Shown: positions 54,396 to 63,114, counted from the first letter of the stretch. The stretch is DNA of 64,000 bases from Sutcliffiella horikoshii (GCF_019931755.1 NZ_CP082918.1:3638001-3702000); one strand, 5' to 3'. A program made the numbers and translations. The notes: generated by a model from the letters alone, not told the origin.

Positions 54396-56189
54396 TTAGT
54401 AACTTGCCTGCATCTGACTCTTCAACAATTTACCGAACACACTTTTTCTCTCTTCGGCAAGCTGGCCAAATTCGCCCTTTTGGATGATGAAGCCATTCTC
54501 CAATACAATCACCTGATCAGCATTTCTGATAGTAGATAATCGATGGGCAATAACGATAATCGTCATTTTCCCTTTCAACATCTCCAATGCATGCTGGATC
54601 TTGGACTCATTTTCGGTATCAAGAGCACTTGTCGCTTCATCCAGAACAAGGATGGATGGCTTTCGTAAAATAGCCCTAGCCAACACAAGTCGCTGACGTT
54701 CCCCCCCGGATAGTTTTATCCCCCGGTCTCCGATCACAGAATCAAGTCCATCCGGCAACTTTCTTACAAACTCTGCAGCAGAGGAAAATTCAAGTGCTTC
54801 CCATACCTCATCCTCTGTCGCCCCCGGCTTTACCAACATCAAATTTTCCCTGACCGTTGTATTGAAGAGAAATGGATCCTGTGGTACATAACTTATTGCT
54901 CTCCTAAGGGATACCAGCTTGTCACTTGTAAGTGGAGTCCCGTCTATCAAAATCTCGCCATACTCCGGCTGATTCAAACCCATCAACAAATCTATTAGTG
55001 TACTTTTACCTGCTCCGGATTTCCCCACAACCGCCGTCATTTGATTAGCTGGAATATGCAAATTTATATTATTAAGGGCAAATTCAGGTTGGTCCTTCCG
55101 GTAGCGGAAAAACACCTCTTTACACTCCATGCTTGAATGAACTTCCACCGGTTTGATCTCATTAGCCGTTGCAGTAAATTCCCTCGCATTTCTCGACTCA
55201 TTCTGGATGGCAATTACCGCTTTAAATGCAGGGATGGTCGTTGCCAATTGTTCCAGGGAGCCCTGAATCCCAGCCACCCTTGGCCATAGTCTGGAGAATA
55301 TGACAATAATGAGCATCAACTGCGTGAACTGCGCATTAAAAAGCACCACACCGAGATAGATAAAAACGGCAATTAAGACAGCAGAAGCTATCTTATAATA
55401 CAATTGAGACTTCGTTTTCAATCTCGTATATTCAATCTGTTCATTTTGCATTCGTTCCGTAATGTTCTGATACCAGTCCATTCTCGAGTCTTCCAATGTA
55501 TTACTCTTAATATCTTTGATTCCATTAATCTGATCGGTGATTCCAGACAAATAACTCCGCCCCAAATCATAGTTACGCTTCCCTAGCTCCATGGACCATT
55601 TCAAGAATTTTCGGTTCAACAGAACGAGAAATACTCCACTAAGTAGAATAAAACCTGTAATAGTCGGTGATAACATCAAAGCCAACCCAATCTGAATGAC
55701 TGTAAAAATCAAAGAGGATGCAAACTGCAAAAAGGAGCTTGTGCCTGCACTTGCTCTGGCAACCTCGGTCGTCATAAAATTGATAAGGTCCGATTTACGG
55801 TTTTTGATGAAAAAATTCCAATTCGCATGCAAGAAAGCGTCATAGGTCTGCACCCTTAAATGACGGAAAAAACCTTGCTGAATAATAGCATTGCGAATCG
55901 TAATCTGGCGATGGACAATATTATGAGCCACCACAATCAGCACATAGATTGCCAGTATTCCAGGCAACCCTAAAAACGCTGCAACACTTTCTAAATATTG
56001 CAGGATTCCACCTATTGGGGTCCCTGCAGCTTGAAAATTAATGATCCCAGTCATGTTAATCATCGGAATTAGAAGCAGAATCCCAATTCCATCCAACAAT
56101 CCAATGATCACCATTGAAACCATATTAATATATAGGACTTTCCCTGCGTAATGATGGATCTTTGTTAGGAAATAGCGAAACTCCTTCAT
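54396..56189 (-). CDS. ABC transporter (fused permease–ATPase), lasso sub-cluster
   Basis: About 597 aa. The start at 56189 (MKEFRYFLTKIHHYAG) has AGGAGG 6 nt upstream; a longer frame to 56279 lacks an SD. Exporter-type membrane domain (about 15-320), then GKSGAGKSTLIDLL, LSGGERQRL and ILVLDEATSALD. No peptidase domain. Exports the mature lasso peptide and may confer immunity (LasD-type role). Confidence 0.9.
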   Translation of the reverse strand: MKEFRYFLTKIHHYAGKVLYINMVSMVIIGLLDGIGILLLIPMINMTGIINFQAAGTPIGGILQYLESVAAFLGLPGILAIYVLIVVAHNIVHRQITIRNAIIQQGFFRHLRVQTYDAFLHANWNFFIKNRKSDLINFMTTEVARASAGTSSFLQFASSLIFTVIQIGLALMLSPTITGFILLSGVFLVLLNRKFLKWSMELGKRNYDLGRSYLSGITDQINGIKDIKSNTLEDSRMDWYQNITERMQNEQIEYTRLKTKSQLYYKIASAVLIAVFIYLGVVLFNAQFTQLMLIIVIFSRLWPRVAGIQGSLEQLATTIPAFKAVIAIQNESRNAREFTATANEIKPVEVHSSMECKEVFFRYRKDQPEFALNNINLHIPANQMTAVVGKSGAGKSTLIDLLMGLNQPEYGEILIDGTPLTSDKLVSLRRAISYVPQDPFLFNTTVRENLMLVKPGATEDEVWEALEFSSAAEFVRKLPDGLDSVIGDRGIKLSGGERQRLVLARAILRKPSILVLDEATSALDTENESKIQHALEMLKGKMTIIVIAHRLSTIRNADQVIVLENGFIIQKGEFGQLAEERKSVFGKLLKSQMQASY

Positions 56190-56351
56190 GTAATTCCTCC
56201 TAATCTTATAGGACCTGCCTATTACAATCAGCTTTAACAAAAAATATTTTGAGGCTCTGTTGAGAGAGGGGTTAGGCAATGTGTATAGGTTTTATGTACA
56301 TTTAATACTTCCAAAATCGGTTTTTCCCACGTTTTCATCAGATGTTCCTCC

Positions 56352-56930
56352 TCAGGTCTTCGCGAGTTTTTTTAACGCGTCTACTTTTTTTCTATCATCC
56401 ATTAATTTCTCCACATCAAAGATGACGGCTATCAATGAATTGTTATGACCACTGAACTCTTTCTTTCCCTCAATCGCCAATCCGAACATTATTCTCATCA
56501 TCCGATAAAACTTTTTCTCCATCAAAGCAATATAAAACTTGGGTTGGTAAGTATTGATATGGTCGTCAAACACACGAAAAAAACTCTCAAAGTAACCTTT
56601 TCGCTGGTACTCGGAAGCTAAACAAAGTTTATCAATCTCCCAAACTCTACCTTGATTCTCCTGTATGGCAGGCAGAGTAGAAAATGAATACCTGTTGGGA
56701 CCTTCTACGGAACTATAGTTGTTCCCTGGCGAGTATGGAATAAATTCAATGGTGCCGAATATTGTTTCCCTATTCTTAAAAGGAAATATACTGGAATGAG
56801 ATTGCTTAAGATTATACTTTATTCCATCTGGTGAATAAGGGTCATTGTGCCATTTCTGCTTTCTGCAGACTTTTCCCCACGTCTTTTTAAAGGTTTTAAA
56901 GTCTTTCTTGCTTTCGACCTTTTGGAACAT
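56352..56930 (-). CDS. GNAT-fold acyltransferase-like protein beside precursor A1
   Basis: 192 aa. WEIDKLCLASEYQRKGYFESFFRVFDDHI (about 95-123) is the acetyl-CoA-binding motif A of GNAT proteins. Its ATG follows the stop of precursor A1 with no gap (TAAATG), so they are translationally coupled. It may acylate or acetylate that peptide, which is rich in Lys; this is inference from coupling. It could also be an N-acyl amino-acid synthase of the FeeM type. Confidence 0.68.
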   Translation of the reverse strand: MFQKVESKKDFKTFKKTWGKVCRKQKWHNDPYSPDGIKYNLKQSHSSIFPFKNRETIFGTIEFIPYSPGNNYSSVEGPNRYSFSTLPAIQENQGRVWEIDKLCLASEYQRKGYFESFFRVFDDHINTYQPKFYIALMEKKFYRMMRIMFGLAIEGKKEFSGHNNSLIAVIFDVEKLMDDRKKVDALKKLAKT

Positions 56931-57080
56931 TTAACTTCCCCCTGTTCCTGTTCCAATCTCCTCGCAGTATTCCTCCCACCAATCCTTGATTTTATCCCAT
57001 TTACCTGGATCCTTAACGAATTTATACGTATTCTTCACTTCTAGTATTTCCAAGGCCGGAGTACTCCATTCCTTCTTCAC
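56931..57080 (-). CDS. Lasso-type precursor peptide A1 (unusual core)
   Basis: 49 aa from a GTG at 57080, with AAGGAG 10 nt upstream. The leader VKKEWSTPALEILEVKNT shares the KKxWSxPxLExLxVKxT pattern of precursor A2 and of paeninodin-type leaders. The remainder (YKFVKDPGKWDKIKDWW..., ending EEIGTGTGGS) is Lys/Trp-rich, has one Cys and ends in Ser, the residue that lasso-peptide kinases phosphorylate. With Thr at -2 no Asp/Glu stands at core positions 7-9, so lasso closure is doubtful. It is followed directly by the GNAT-like gene. Confidence 0.75.
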   Translation of the reverse strand: MKKEWSTPALEILEVKNTYKFVKDPGKWDKIKDWWEEYCEEIGTGTGGS

Positions 57081-57101
57081 TTTCTTTCATCTCCTTCGCA
57101 A

Positions 57102-58289
57102 TTAGGTTTTTACAACTGTTTGCCCTTTTGTCTTCCTCCACGCCCACAAAAATGGCCGTAATGGAACGTATAAAAAATGTAGAAATTTTGGCAATGGCAA
57201 TGTTTCGGCATCTTCTGGGAACGGAAATAAACAGCTTAACAAATATAGTGCTTTTTGTTGATACGACATAAGTGAAAACAAATGCTTCCCATGGTAATCT
57301 GAAACATTCTGCGGAACTGGATCTGTATGTAAATTAACCATAGACTGCAAATAAAAGATGGCCTGTTGCGCGAGCTGGCGGGATTTTTTATCTAATAAAA
57401 CCTTAACTTCCATAGGAGTTTCAGAGTTTACCAGATTTTCCGATAAAAGTAGGGCCTGGCCACCAATTCTTTGAAAGTGATACTTGTTAAACAGGTGGAC
57501 AGCCTGATGCCAGTTTACTTCCTGTCCTAAAAGACGTTGGATATCTACCAGCCATCTCAGCCTTGACCAACCATGTCGGGCTCCATGTGTCGCAAGAAAG
57601 AAAAACAGATCCTCTTTTCCCAGCATATATACCGTTTCATTTAAAAGAGAGCTCTTCTTTTTACGGTTCCAAAGGTCGTCAAAACCAGGTTCAAAACTTG
57701 GACCAGGGTTCAAGCGCCAGTGCAGCTCACACTTCACCCCTTTTTCTCGATGAAAATAAGTGACGTGATGATGCCGCCATGTCCAGTCCCCGAGTATGGT
57801 CTCAATATAATCATCCTTCTCATACCCCAGTTGTATAAGCAGCGCTTCCGCATCACCTAAGTTTTCTAAAGGAATTAAAACATCCAAATCACACGATGTT
57901 CTTAAAGAAATATCGCCATATAGCTCTTGCGCAAGTACCGGGCCCTTTAAAAAAATCGTTCGAATATCTTTTGTTAGGAATTGCTGGTTAAGATGGTTCA
58001 TTTCTGCAGTAAGGTGCATCATCTGAAAAGTATTTTGCTGATACATTGCCTTCAGATAACGTAAAACATAATCGGGCACAGAGGGATTATCTATTCGTTT
58101 CAGTTGTTGATATAGTAGAGGAAAGAGACGATGATGTTTGGCAAGTTTAAGGAATGCCTCCCAGTTTACCTTATCAAGGAATTGCTCATATTGAGCTAAC
58201 CAAGCTGTTGTATTTTCTTCCTTTAATACATGAAGGATGAACAGCAGCTCATGAGGAACTTTCGCTAAATTTAGACTCGTTTTTTTCAC
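57102..58289 (-). CDS. Nucleotidyltransferase-family protein, lasso sub-cluster
   Basis: 395 aa. GDISLRTSCDLDVLIPL (about 125-141) has the DxD motif; IRTIFLKGPVLAQELYG precedes it. The start is GTG with GGGAG 7 nt upstream and overlaps the B2 gene by 41 bp. Such genes accompany kinases in paeninodin-type clusters. It is a paralogue of the gene at 49709. Confidence 0.83.
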   Translation of the reverse strand: MKKTSLNLAKVPHELLFILHVLKEENTTAWLAQYEQFLDKVNWEAFLKLAKHHRLFPLLYQQLKRIDNPSVPDYVLRYLKAMYQQNTFQMMHLTAEMNHLNQQFLTKDIRTIFLKGPVLAQELYGDISLRTSCDLDVLIPLENLGDAEALLIQLGYEKDDYIETILGDWTWRHHHVTYFHREKGVKCELHWRLNPGPSFEPGFDDLWNRKKKSSLLNETVYMLGKEDLFFFLATHGARHGWSRLRWLVDIQRLLGQEVNWHQAVHLFNKYHFQRIGGQALLLSENLVNSETPMEVKVLLDKKSRQLAQQAIFYLQSMVNLHTDPVPQNVSDYHGKHLFSLMSYQQKALYLLSCLFPFPEDAETLPLPKFLHFLYVPLRPFLWAWRKTKGQTVVKT

Positions 58290-58746
58290 TTCGCTGCTCC
58301 CTTCCCAATGTTTTGGCGAATTTACCCACCACTGTAAACTGATTCATCACCTCAGCACCGGTAATGTAAAACGGACCTGATCTCAACCACGCATGCGCAA
58401 TGAGCTTACCGTTTTCGTCTTTGCCCGTACCGAGATACAAGGTACTTTCAATATTTCTCTTTTCAAGCATTTTCATGGCCGCCATCGCCTTTACCAGACA
58501 CTGACTTTCCCAGAAAGTGTACTTACTCGTAATATGAACAGCCTGGGAAACAGCGGCAAGTACCTTCTGATCTCTTATTGAAGGTCGTTCAAAAGTCGTC
58601 TCCGTCATATTTGTCCCTAAAGATGGCGCAACGGTAGAAAAAGGAACGCTTTTTAAGTAACGGGCCCAGGCTAAATGGAAGTAGGATTCTACTAATAGTC
58701 TCCTAGTGTTCCAGTCCGCTTCCAGTAACAATTTCAATTTTCTCAT
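58249..58746 (-). CDS. Lasso peptide B2 protease (transglutaminase-like)
   Basis: 165 aa. TFWESQCLVKAMAAMKML holds the catalytic Cys83 and IAHAWLRSGP the catalytic His118, as in B2 leader peptidases of split-B lasso systems. It cuts the precursor leader after Thr-2/X-1. The C-terminal tail is Ser/Lys/Glu-rich. Works with the RRE encoded next upstream. Confidence 0.92.
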   Translation of the reverse strand: MRKLKLLLEADWNTRRLLVESYFHLAWARYLKSVPFSTVAPSLGTNMTETTFERPSIRDQKVLAAVSQAVHITSKYTFWESQCLVKAMAAMKMLEKRNIESTLYLGTGKDENGKLIAHAWLRSGPFYITGAEVMNQFTVVGKFAKTLGREQRSEKNESKFSESSS

Positions 58747-58772
58747 GTTTTGGTCCCTTTCGCCTTGGAAGA

Positions 58773-59063
58773 TTAATTTTGTTTAATAAGCCCTTCTTTA
58801 TGGAGCATTCCAATGAACTCCATCACCTGCATTTCACAAGTCTTCTCATCCACCTCATATTCTTCTTGCAATTGACTAACCATGCCCTTAACGCTGTTAG
58901 GTTCCTGAAGCAGATCCCAAATTGCTCCTCCAACCTCCCCCAGATTGTAATACTTTCCGTTCGCAATACTAAACATCACCTTTTCTCCATCCATATCACT
59001 AATGATGTTTCCTTCCACCTGAGAATATGCACAATCATTTGTCAGAACTAACCCTTTAGCCAT
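58773..59063 (-). CDS. Lasso peptide B1 protein (PqqD-like RRE)
   Basis: About 96 aa. ISDMDGEKVMFSIANGKYYNLGEVGGAIWDLL is the PqqD/RRE pattern that binds the leader KKxWSxPxLE motif. The ATG at 59063 is favoured over the GTG at 59075, which lies in the SD. It overlaps the kinase stop, so translation is coupled. Confidence 0.92.
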   Translation of the reverse strand: MAKGLVLTNDCAYSQVEGNIISDMDGEKVMFSIANGKYYNLGEVGGAIWDLLQEPNSVKGMVSQLQEEYEVDEKTCEMQVMEFIGMLHKEGLIKQN

Positions 59064-59997
59064 TAACCACTTCACCCTTTCTCTCCATACTAGTCAAAAT
59101 AAAGTTCGTTATTTCATTTGCCGTAAAAATAGAGGTCGGCCGCTGTATTCTATAAAAACTCATCTTGTTCACCATCTTAGCGGATGTCTGGAAATGCCAA
59201 TCCATTAACCCAGCTCTTGGTATAAAGAAATTTCGGTATGTATGCTGGAACAACAGATGGAACCTTTCTAATCCAGTAACAGAAGAAAATTGAAGGGCTT
59301 CATCCTCTGTTTTCATCAATTCAAAAACTCCAGCTAATGGGAGTGCCTTGTCGCAAAACTGGGAGTCTACTGGTATCGCAAACTTTGTTTCACGATCAAT
59401 GATCGGACGGAAGTTACTAGACTCCATCCCAAACTCATCTATACTCTCCTGCCACAACTTCTGCTGCGGATAAGCCGGGGTCACCATCGGGATATTATGT
59501 TCGTTGAAAGAAACGGGAATAACATCATCGCTAATTAATTGATATCCCTGCCTTAATAAAGCAGAAGCTGTCGTAGATTTACCCGCTCCAGAATCCCCGA
59601 CTATTGCGTAGGCTTTTCCGTTTATGGCAATGGCACTGCCGTGAAGTGGAAGGATTCTGCGCTGCATAAGAATGGCGCCCATGCATGTGCCAAGCAGGTA
59701 GAGCCTGATGTGGTCTTCGGCAGCTCCTTCATGGGGGCTGACGATGATTTCGTTGCCGTTTTGGATGAGGAAAATGGCTGTGTTATGAACATGGAACATA
59801 CAGAGGTTTTCCTCAACGTGGAAGTATTGGTTAGGTTGTTTTGAGAGGGATTTCCATTTGGGTTGGAGGTTACCTAATTGGATGGAGATGTCCAATGATT
59901 TAGAACCTATATTAGCCCCACTTAGCTCGGGAAGCGCATATTCGCTTTTAATAGTAAATCCGAATGCTTTGTATAAAATATTTAAAGAAGTGGTCAT
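59056..59997 (-). CDS. Lasso peptide kinase (HPr-kinase-like)
   Basis: 313 aa. P-loop GDSGAGKST (134-142), preceded by LPLHGSAI (119 His), as in HprK-related lasso-peptide kinases of the paeninodin group, which phosphorylate the C-terminal Ser of the precursor. Both lasso precursors here (A1, A2) end in Ser, which fits. The gene follows a 362-bp gap that holds two copies of the RiPP-locus palindrome and a stable hairpin. Confidence 0.87.
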   Translation of the reverse strand: MTTSLNILYKAFGFTIKSEYALPELSGANIGSKSLDISIQLGNLQPKWKSLSKQPNQYFHVEENLCMFHVHNTAIFLIQNGNEIIVSPHEGAAEDHIRLYLLGTCMGAILMQRRILPLHGSAIAINGKAYAIVGDSGAGKSTTASALLRQGYQLISDDVIPVSFNEHNIPMVTPAYPQQKLWQESIDEFGMESSNFRPIIDRETKFAIPVDSQFCDKALPLAGVFELMKTEDEALQFSSVTGLERFHLLFQHTYRNFFIPRAGLMDWHFQTSAKMVNKMSFYRIQRPTSIFTANEITNFILTSMERKGEVVNG

Positions 59998-60034
59998 TGA
60001 GATCTCTCCCGTAAAATAATTTCACCAGCTATTA

Positions 60035-60098
60035 GTTCATTATAAAGAACAAAGAATGTAAAAAAAAACACTAATGACTCAATTTCTTTATTAAGAAC
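60035..60098. promoter_or_regulatory. Two RiPP-locus palindromes upstream of the kinase operon
   Basis: GTTCATTATAAAGAAC (60035-60050, one mismatch to the perfect copy at 62493) and TTTCTTTATTAAGAAC (60083-60098, two mismatches). They lie 38 and 86 bp before the kinase start. The remaining gap 60099-60256 is AT-rich; I see no gene. Confidence 0.65.
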
Positions 60099-60256
60099 TA
60101 AAATATGTACTAAATTTAACATTATATATTATGATTGTCAATTATTTTTCTTGTTCAATGGCGAAGCAAAAATAATAAGATACCATTAAGAATGGTTATA
60201 AGAATAAATAATTACAACCTACTATTTTATAAATTATGTTAGACCATTATTTATTA

Positions 60257-60302
60257 CGTAAAATAACCTCTATACATGAAAAAGTATAAAAGTTATTTTA
60301 CG
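60257..60302. other. Long stable hairpin downstream of precursor A2
   Basis: CGTAAAATAAC (60257-60267) pairs perfectly with GTTATTTTACG (60292-60302), and the loop contains a second short stem TATAC/GTATA. No clear T run follows. It may protect the precursor mRNA 3' end or attenuate read-through into the kinase gene. Confidence 0.6.
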
Positions 60303-60358
60303 ATGTTATGTTATTAAACAATATGAAGTTCACATCACACCTAAGAACAGAAGAGTTA

Positions 60359-60490
60359 CTAACTAAATGTTAGCTCGCTCTTTGGTGTATCTTGTGGGAA
60401 ATCGTTGTCTGTAAAATCTCCATCACCTTGTAGCATTGTGGACTTCACGTCAAGCACCTCCAAAAGAGGAATGCTCCAATTCTTTTTCAT
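60359..60490 (-). CDS. Lasso precursor peptide A2 (paeninodin-like)
   Basis: 43 aa, too short for most gene callers, behind SD GGGGAGGTGATTAT. The leader MKKNWSIPLLEVLDVKSTM has the KKxWSxPxLExLDVKxT pattern with Thr at -2. The predicted core LQGDGDFTDNDFPQDTPK... (24 aa) has Asp at position 9, so a Leu1-Asp9 macrolactam is possible, and it ends in TFS, giving a C-terminal Ser for the kinase. Leu at position 1 is uncommon in characterised lasso peptides. It lies 14 bp after the cyclase gene. Confidence 0.88.
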   Translation of the reverse strand: MKKNWSIPLLEVLDVKSTMLQGDGDFTDNDFPQDTPKSELTFS

Positions 60491-60504
60491 ATAATCACCT
60501 CCCC

Positions 60505-62454
60505 TCAATAAAAATTTTTAAGATATCGATAAACAATCAGACTACGCATTAATACCTTATAATCTGGATTTATCGCATATTGCTCATTTGGACCATTATT
60601 CGCCACTGCTAATGCTGCCTTTAGGGTATCTATATTAAAGAATTCCATTACAGCCTTATTATTCAGCATTTCAACTACTTCACTAATGAATTCACCCCAT
60701 ATAGGCTTCATTCTATGGACCCAATCTACCCCTTGCACCCCTTTGATTCTATTATTTAATCTCACTTCGTTAGGTAAGTAGTTTTGAGTTGACCTTCTAA
60801 TTAAGTATCTATCTATTCCATGTTTCACGTATTGTTCTTCAGGTATAGATAAACAAAATTGATAAACGCGCAAATCGTTAGTTGGATCCCTCTTCCACAT
60901 TACGTGTTTTAATGAAAGTTTGGAAGTTAAAGTATTTCCGGCATTCCAAGGAAAAATCCTTTCAAATAATCTTTTTCGCTCTTCTTGTATGCTCGTTGTA
61001 TCAAACCACCCTGTTTCTCCTATACCTACCGATTTCAATTTTTCATATATATTTGTCTGCTTTGCAAATTTCGGATTAATAATTTTCTGTAAGCTGGTTG
61101 ATTGAGCTTTACTTCCTTGATTAAAAATTTGTTCTAATAAAGGAAAGCTTATTCTTGCGAGAATTGGTATATTTCTGAGCCTTTTCCCGCCGCTAACTTT
61201 ACTGTACGAATTTAGTTCATTAACTAGTTTGAACCACTTTAACTTTTTAAGTAATTCAGCATAATAAACTAATGCATTACCCCAAGAAATAGTGTAGTTT
61301 CCTCTATCTCCATTCAGCAAAATTCCTATATCATGTTCTTGAGCACTTTCAAACATACCTTTCAACCAAAATGAATTCTCAAAAAATTTGTATGGCATTT
61401 CCATTATTTCTAACATAGTATCTATTTCTGAATAGGAATTCTTTTCATCAAAACTTAAAAAATTTGGTTTAATACCTCCAACGTGTTTGATAGTTAAATT
61501 AACATACTCACTTTCATTAGCCCGTAAGTAGTGTGGTGTAAAATCTACAAAATCCGTAGTCGGAACGTAACTAAACGTATGGAGTGCTTTTTTTTCTTCT
61601 TGCATATTCCTTACTGCAAAACTGACAACCGATCCTGAATCCAGTCCGCCACTCAATTGGGCTCCAACAGACCTGTGTGTTCTTAACCTTGATTGGACAG
61701 CTTTATTGAAAACATCCTGAAAGGCCTCTACATATTCGTTGTCATTTTTCAGTTTGATTTTTTTGTCAAATGATAACATGCAATACCTTTCAACTTTAAC
61801 TGCTCTATTTGAAACAGTAATAAAATGACCAGGAGGTAACTGAACTATATTCTTTATAGGTGTACTAGAAGCTCCAATTGTATCAATCATTCCAGAGATC
61901 GCCAAATACTCTGCCAACCACTCTTCATCTAATCTTTTACTTACTTCATTTAATGTTAATAACGGTTCTATTACAGAACAAAAAGCGTATTGATGTTTAT
62001 TGATAGTATAATAAAGGGACCTAGTACCAGTGAAATCTCTAGCAGCAAATAACATCTGCTTTCTTTCGTCCCAAATTACAAACGCAAAGTCACCTACCAA
62101 GTGCTTAACTGAGTCTTCTCCCCACTTATGATAAGCAGTTAATATTATTTGACTATCTGGAACTTTTTTTCTTAACTCATTTTTAATTTGCAACTTTTCA
62201 AACAGTTCTTCTCTATTATCTATTATTGCATCAGCAGTTATTGCCAGCTTTTTCTCTTGATCGTAAAATGGAAGTTTTTCGCCAACAGACTCTGGTGTAA
62301 TCCACTGTGCATGAGAACCCATAAAAAGATTGTGTTCAAAAATAGTTCCCACGTCATCTGCATAGTATTTTTTAAGAACCCCCATCATTCTTTGGGCATG
62401 TTCAATAGGAATGGTCCCATTATTTAGGTCATAAATACCAGCAATTGCGCTCAT
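60505..62454 (-). CDS. Lasso peptide cyclase (asparagine-synthetase-like, protein C)
   Basis: 649 aa. The N-terminal glutaminase-like domain starts MSAIAGIYD without the catalytic Cys2, as expected for lasso cyclases that do not use glutamine. The synthetase domain carries the PPi loop SGGLDS (268-273), which adenylates the side-chain carboxylate of the core Asp/Glu. It would form the macrolactam in precursor A2. First gene of the lasso sub-cluster; unusually it precedes its precursor gene. A palindrome at 62493 lies 38 bp upstream. Confidence 0.9.
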   Translation of the reverse strand: MSAIAGIYDLNNGTIPIEHAQRMMGVLKKYYADDVGTIFEHNLFMGSHAQWITPESVGEKLPFYDQEKKLAITADAIIDNREELFEKLQIKNELRKKVPDSQIILTAYHKWGEDSVKHLVGDFAFVIWDERKQMLFAARDFTGTRSLYYTINKHQYAFCSVIEPLLTLNEVSKRLDEEWLAEYLAISGMIDTIGASSTPIKNIVQLPPGHFITVSNRAVKVERYCMLSFDKKIKLKNDNEYVEAFQDVFNKAVQSRLRTHRSVGAQLSGGLDSGSVVSFAVRNMQEEKKALHTFSYVPTTDFVDFTPHYLRANESEYVNLTIKHVGGIKPNFLSFDEKNSYSEIDTMLEIMEMPYKFFENSFWLKGMFESAQEHDIGILLNGDRGNYTISWGNALVYYAELLKKLKWFKLVNELNSYSKVSGGKRLRNIPILARISFPLLEQIFNQGSKAQSTSLQKIINPKFAKQTNIYEKLKSVGIGETGWFDTTSIQEERKRLFERIFPWNAGNTLTSKLSLKHVMWKRDPTNDLRVYQFCLSIPEEQYVKHGIDRYLIRRSTQNYLPNEVRLNNRIKGVQGVDWVHRMKPIWGEFISEVVEMLNNKAVMEFFNIDTLKAALAVANNGPNEQYAINPDYKVLMRSLIVYRYLKNFY

Positions 62455-62492
62455 ACAAAATTCCCACTTTCGTAATTTATAACGCCTTTATG

Positions 62493-62508
62493 GTTCTTTA
62501 TAAAGAAC
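62493..62508. promoter_or_regulatory. Perfect RiPP-locus palindrome upstream of the cyclase gene
   Basis: GTTCTTTATAAAGAAC is a perfect 16-bp palindrome. Related copies precede the kinase operon and precursor A3, so it is probably the operator of a shared, unlinked regulator. Confidence 0.7.
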
Positions 62509-62587
62509 ATCTTGTTTTTATAATACTTGTTATTATTCAGTTCGTCAATATGATCTGAACTATATTCTTTTTATAATATCCGTCTGC

Positions 62588-62880
62588 CAGTGTTGTTGGA
62601 TGAACTGACAGTGGCTAAATTTAAAGCAGACGGCAGTTTTCGAAAGTTAATTCACAAATATCGAAGAATGGATATTAACCGAGCTACCAGAAAACCACGT
62701 GATACTTGTCTTAAAGATTATTGAATCAAGGCTCAAAAGAGCTTTTACCATTTTTTGTTCACAGTTTCCCCCGCGCTAAATTAGGCCAAGCTCAGGTAGC
62801 AGATACCATTTTTAATCGAATTATTCATGTTTCATATCACATTATGGTCGTTGGAGAGATTTCTATTCGGGATCCCTATG
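62588..62880 (+). pseudogene. Remnant of IS21-family helper protein IstB
   Basis: Translating in shifting frames gives VLLDELTVAKFKADGSFRKL, WILTELPENHVILVLKIIES, FTIFCSQFPP and ADTIFNRIIHVSYHI, in the order of the IstB C-terminal half. In-frame stops and frameshifts break it, and no IS ends or IstA were seen. It marks an old insertion at the edge of the RiPP locus. Confidence 0.8.
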
Positions 62881-62896
62881 GATTGGTAGGATCACC

Positions 62897-63022
62897 ATGA
62901 TTCCTATAGAAGTAGAGATTCGTATTGCCAAGCATTTCTTTCATCATTTTCTTCCTAAAGAAGTGATGGAGCAAATCAAAGAACTCCTTCTGCCCCTATG
63001 TTTAGAAGTCAATGAAGATTGA
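62897..63022 (+). CDS. Small ORF of unknown function
   Basis: 41 aa (MIPIEVEIRIAKHFFHHF..., ending CLEVNED), predicted helical. I do not recognise it and its SD is weak (TTGGTAGGATC). It may be a fragment of a gene disrupted by the same insertion as IstB. Confidence 0.4.
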   Translation: MIPIEVEIRIAKHFFHHFLPKEVMEQIKELLLPLCLEVNED

Positions 63023-63107
63023 AGATGAGGAGTTAGATTGGGATGAACTTGTCAGGCAAGCTGTTTTAATTATAGAATCGCGGTTAGAAGGAAAGAGTTT
63101 TAAATAA
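63012..63107 (+). CDS. Small overlapping ORF of unknown function
   Basis: 31 aa (MKIEDEELDWDELVRQAVLI..., ending GKSFK), helical and acidic. It overlaps the previous ORF by 11 bp in another frame, so the two may be coupled or may be one frameshifted gene. A terminator follows. Confidence 0.4.
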   Translation: MKIEDEELDWDELVRQAVLIIESRLEGKSFK

Positions 63108-63114
63108 CTAAGCG

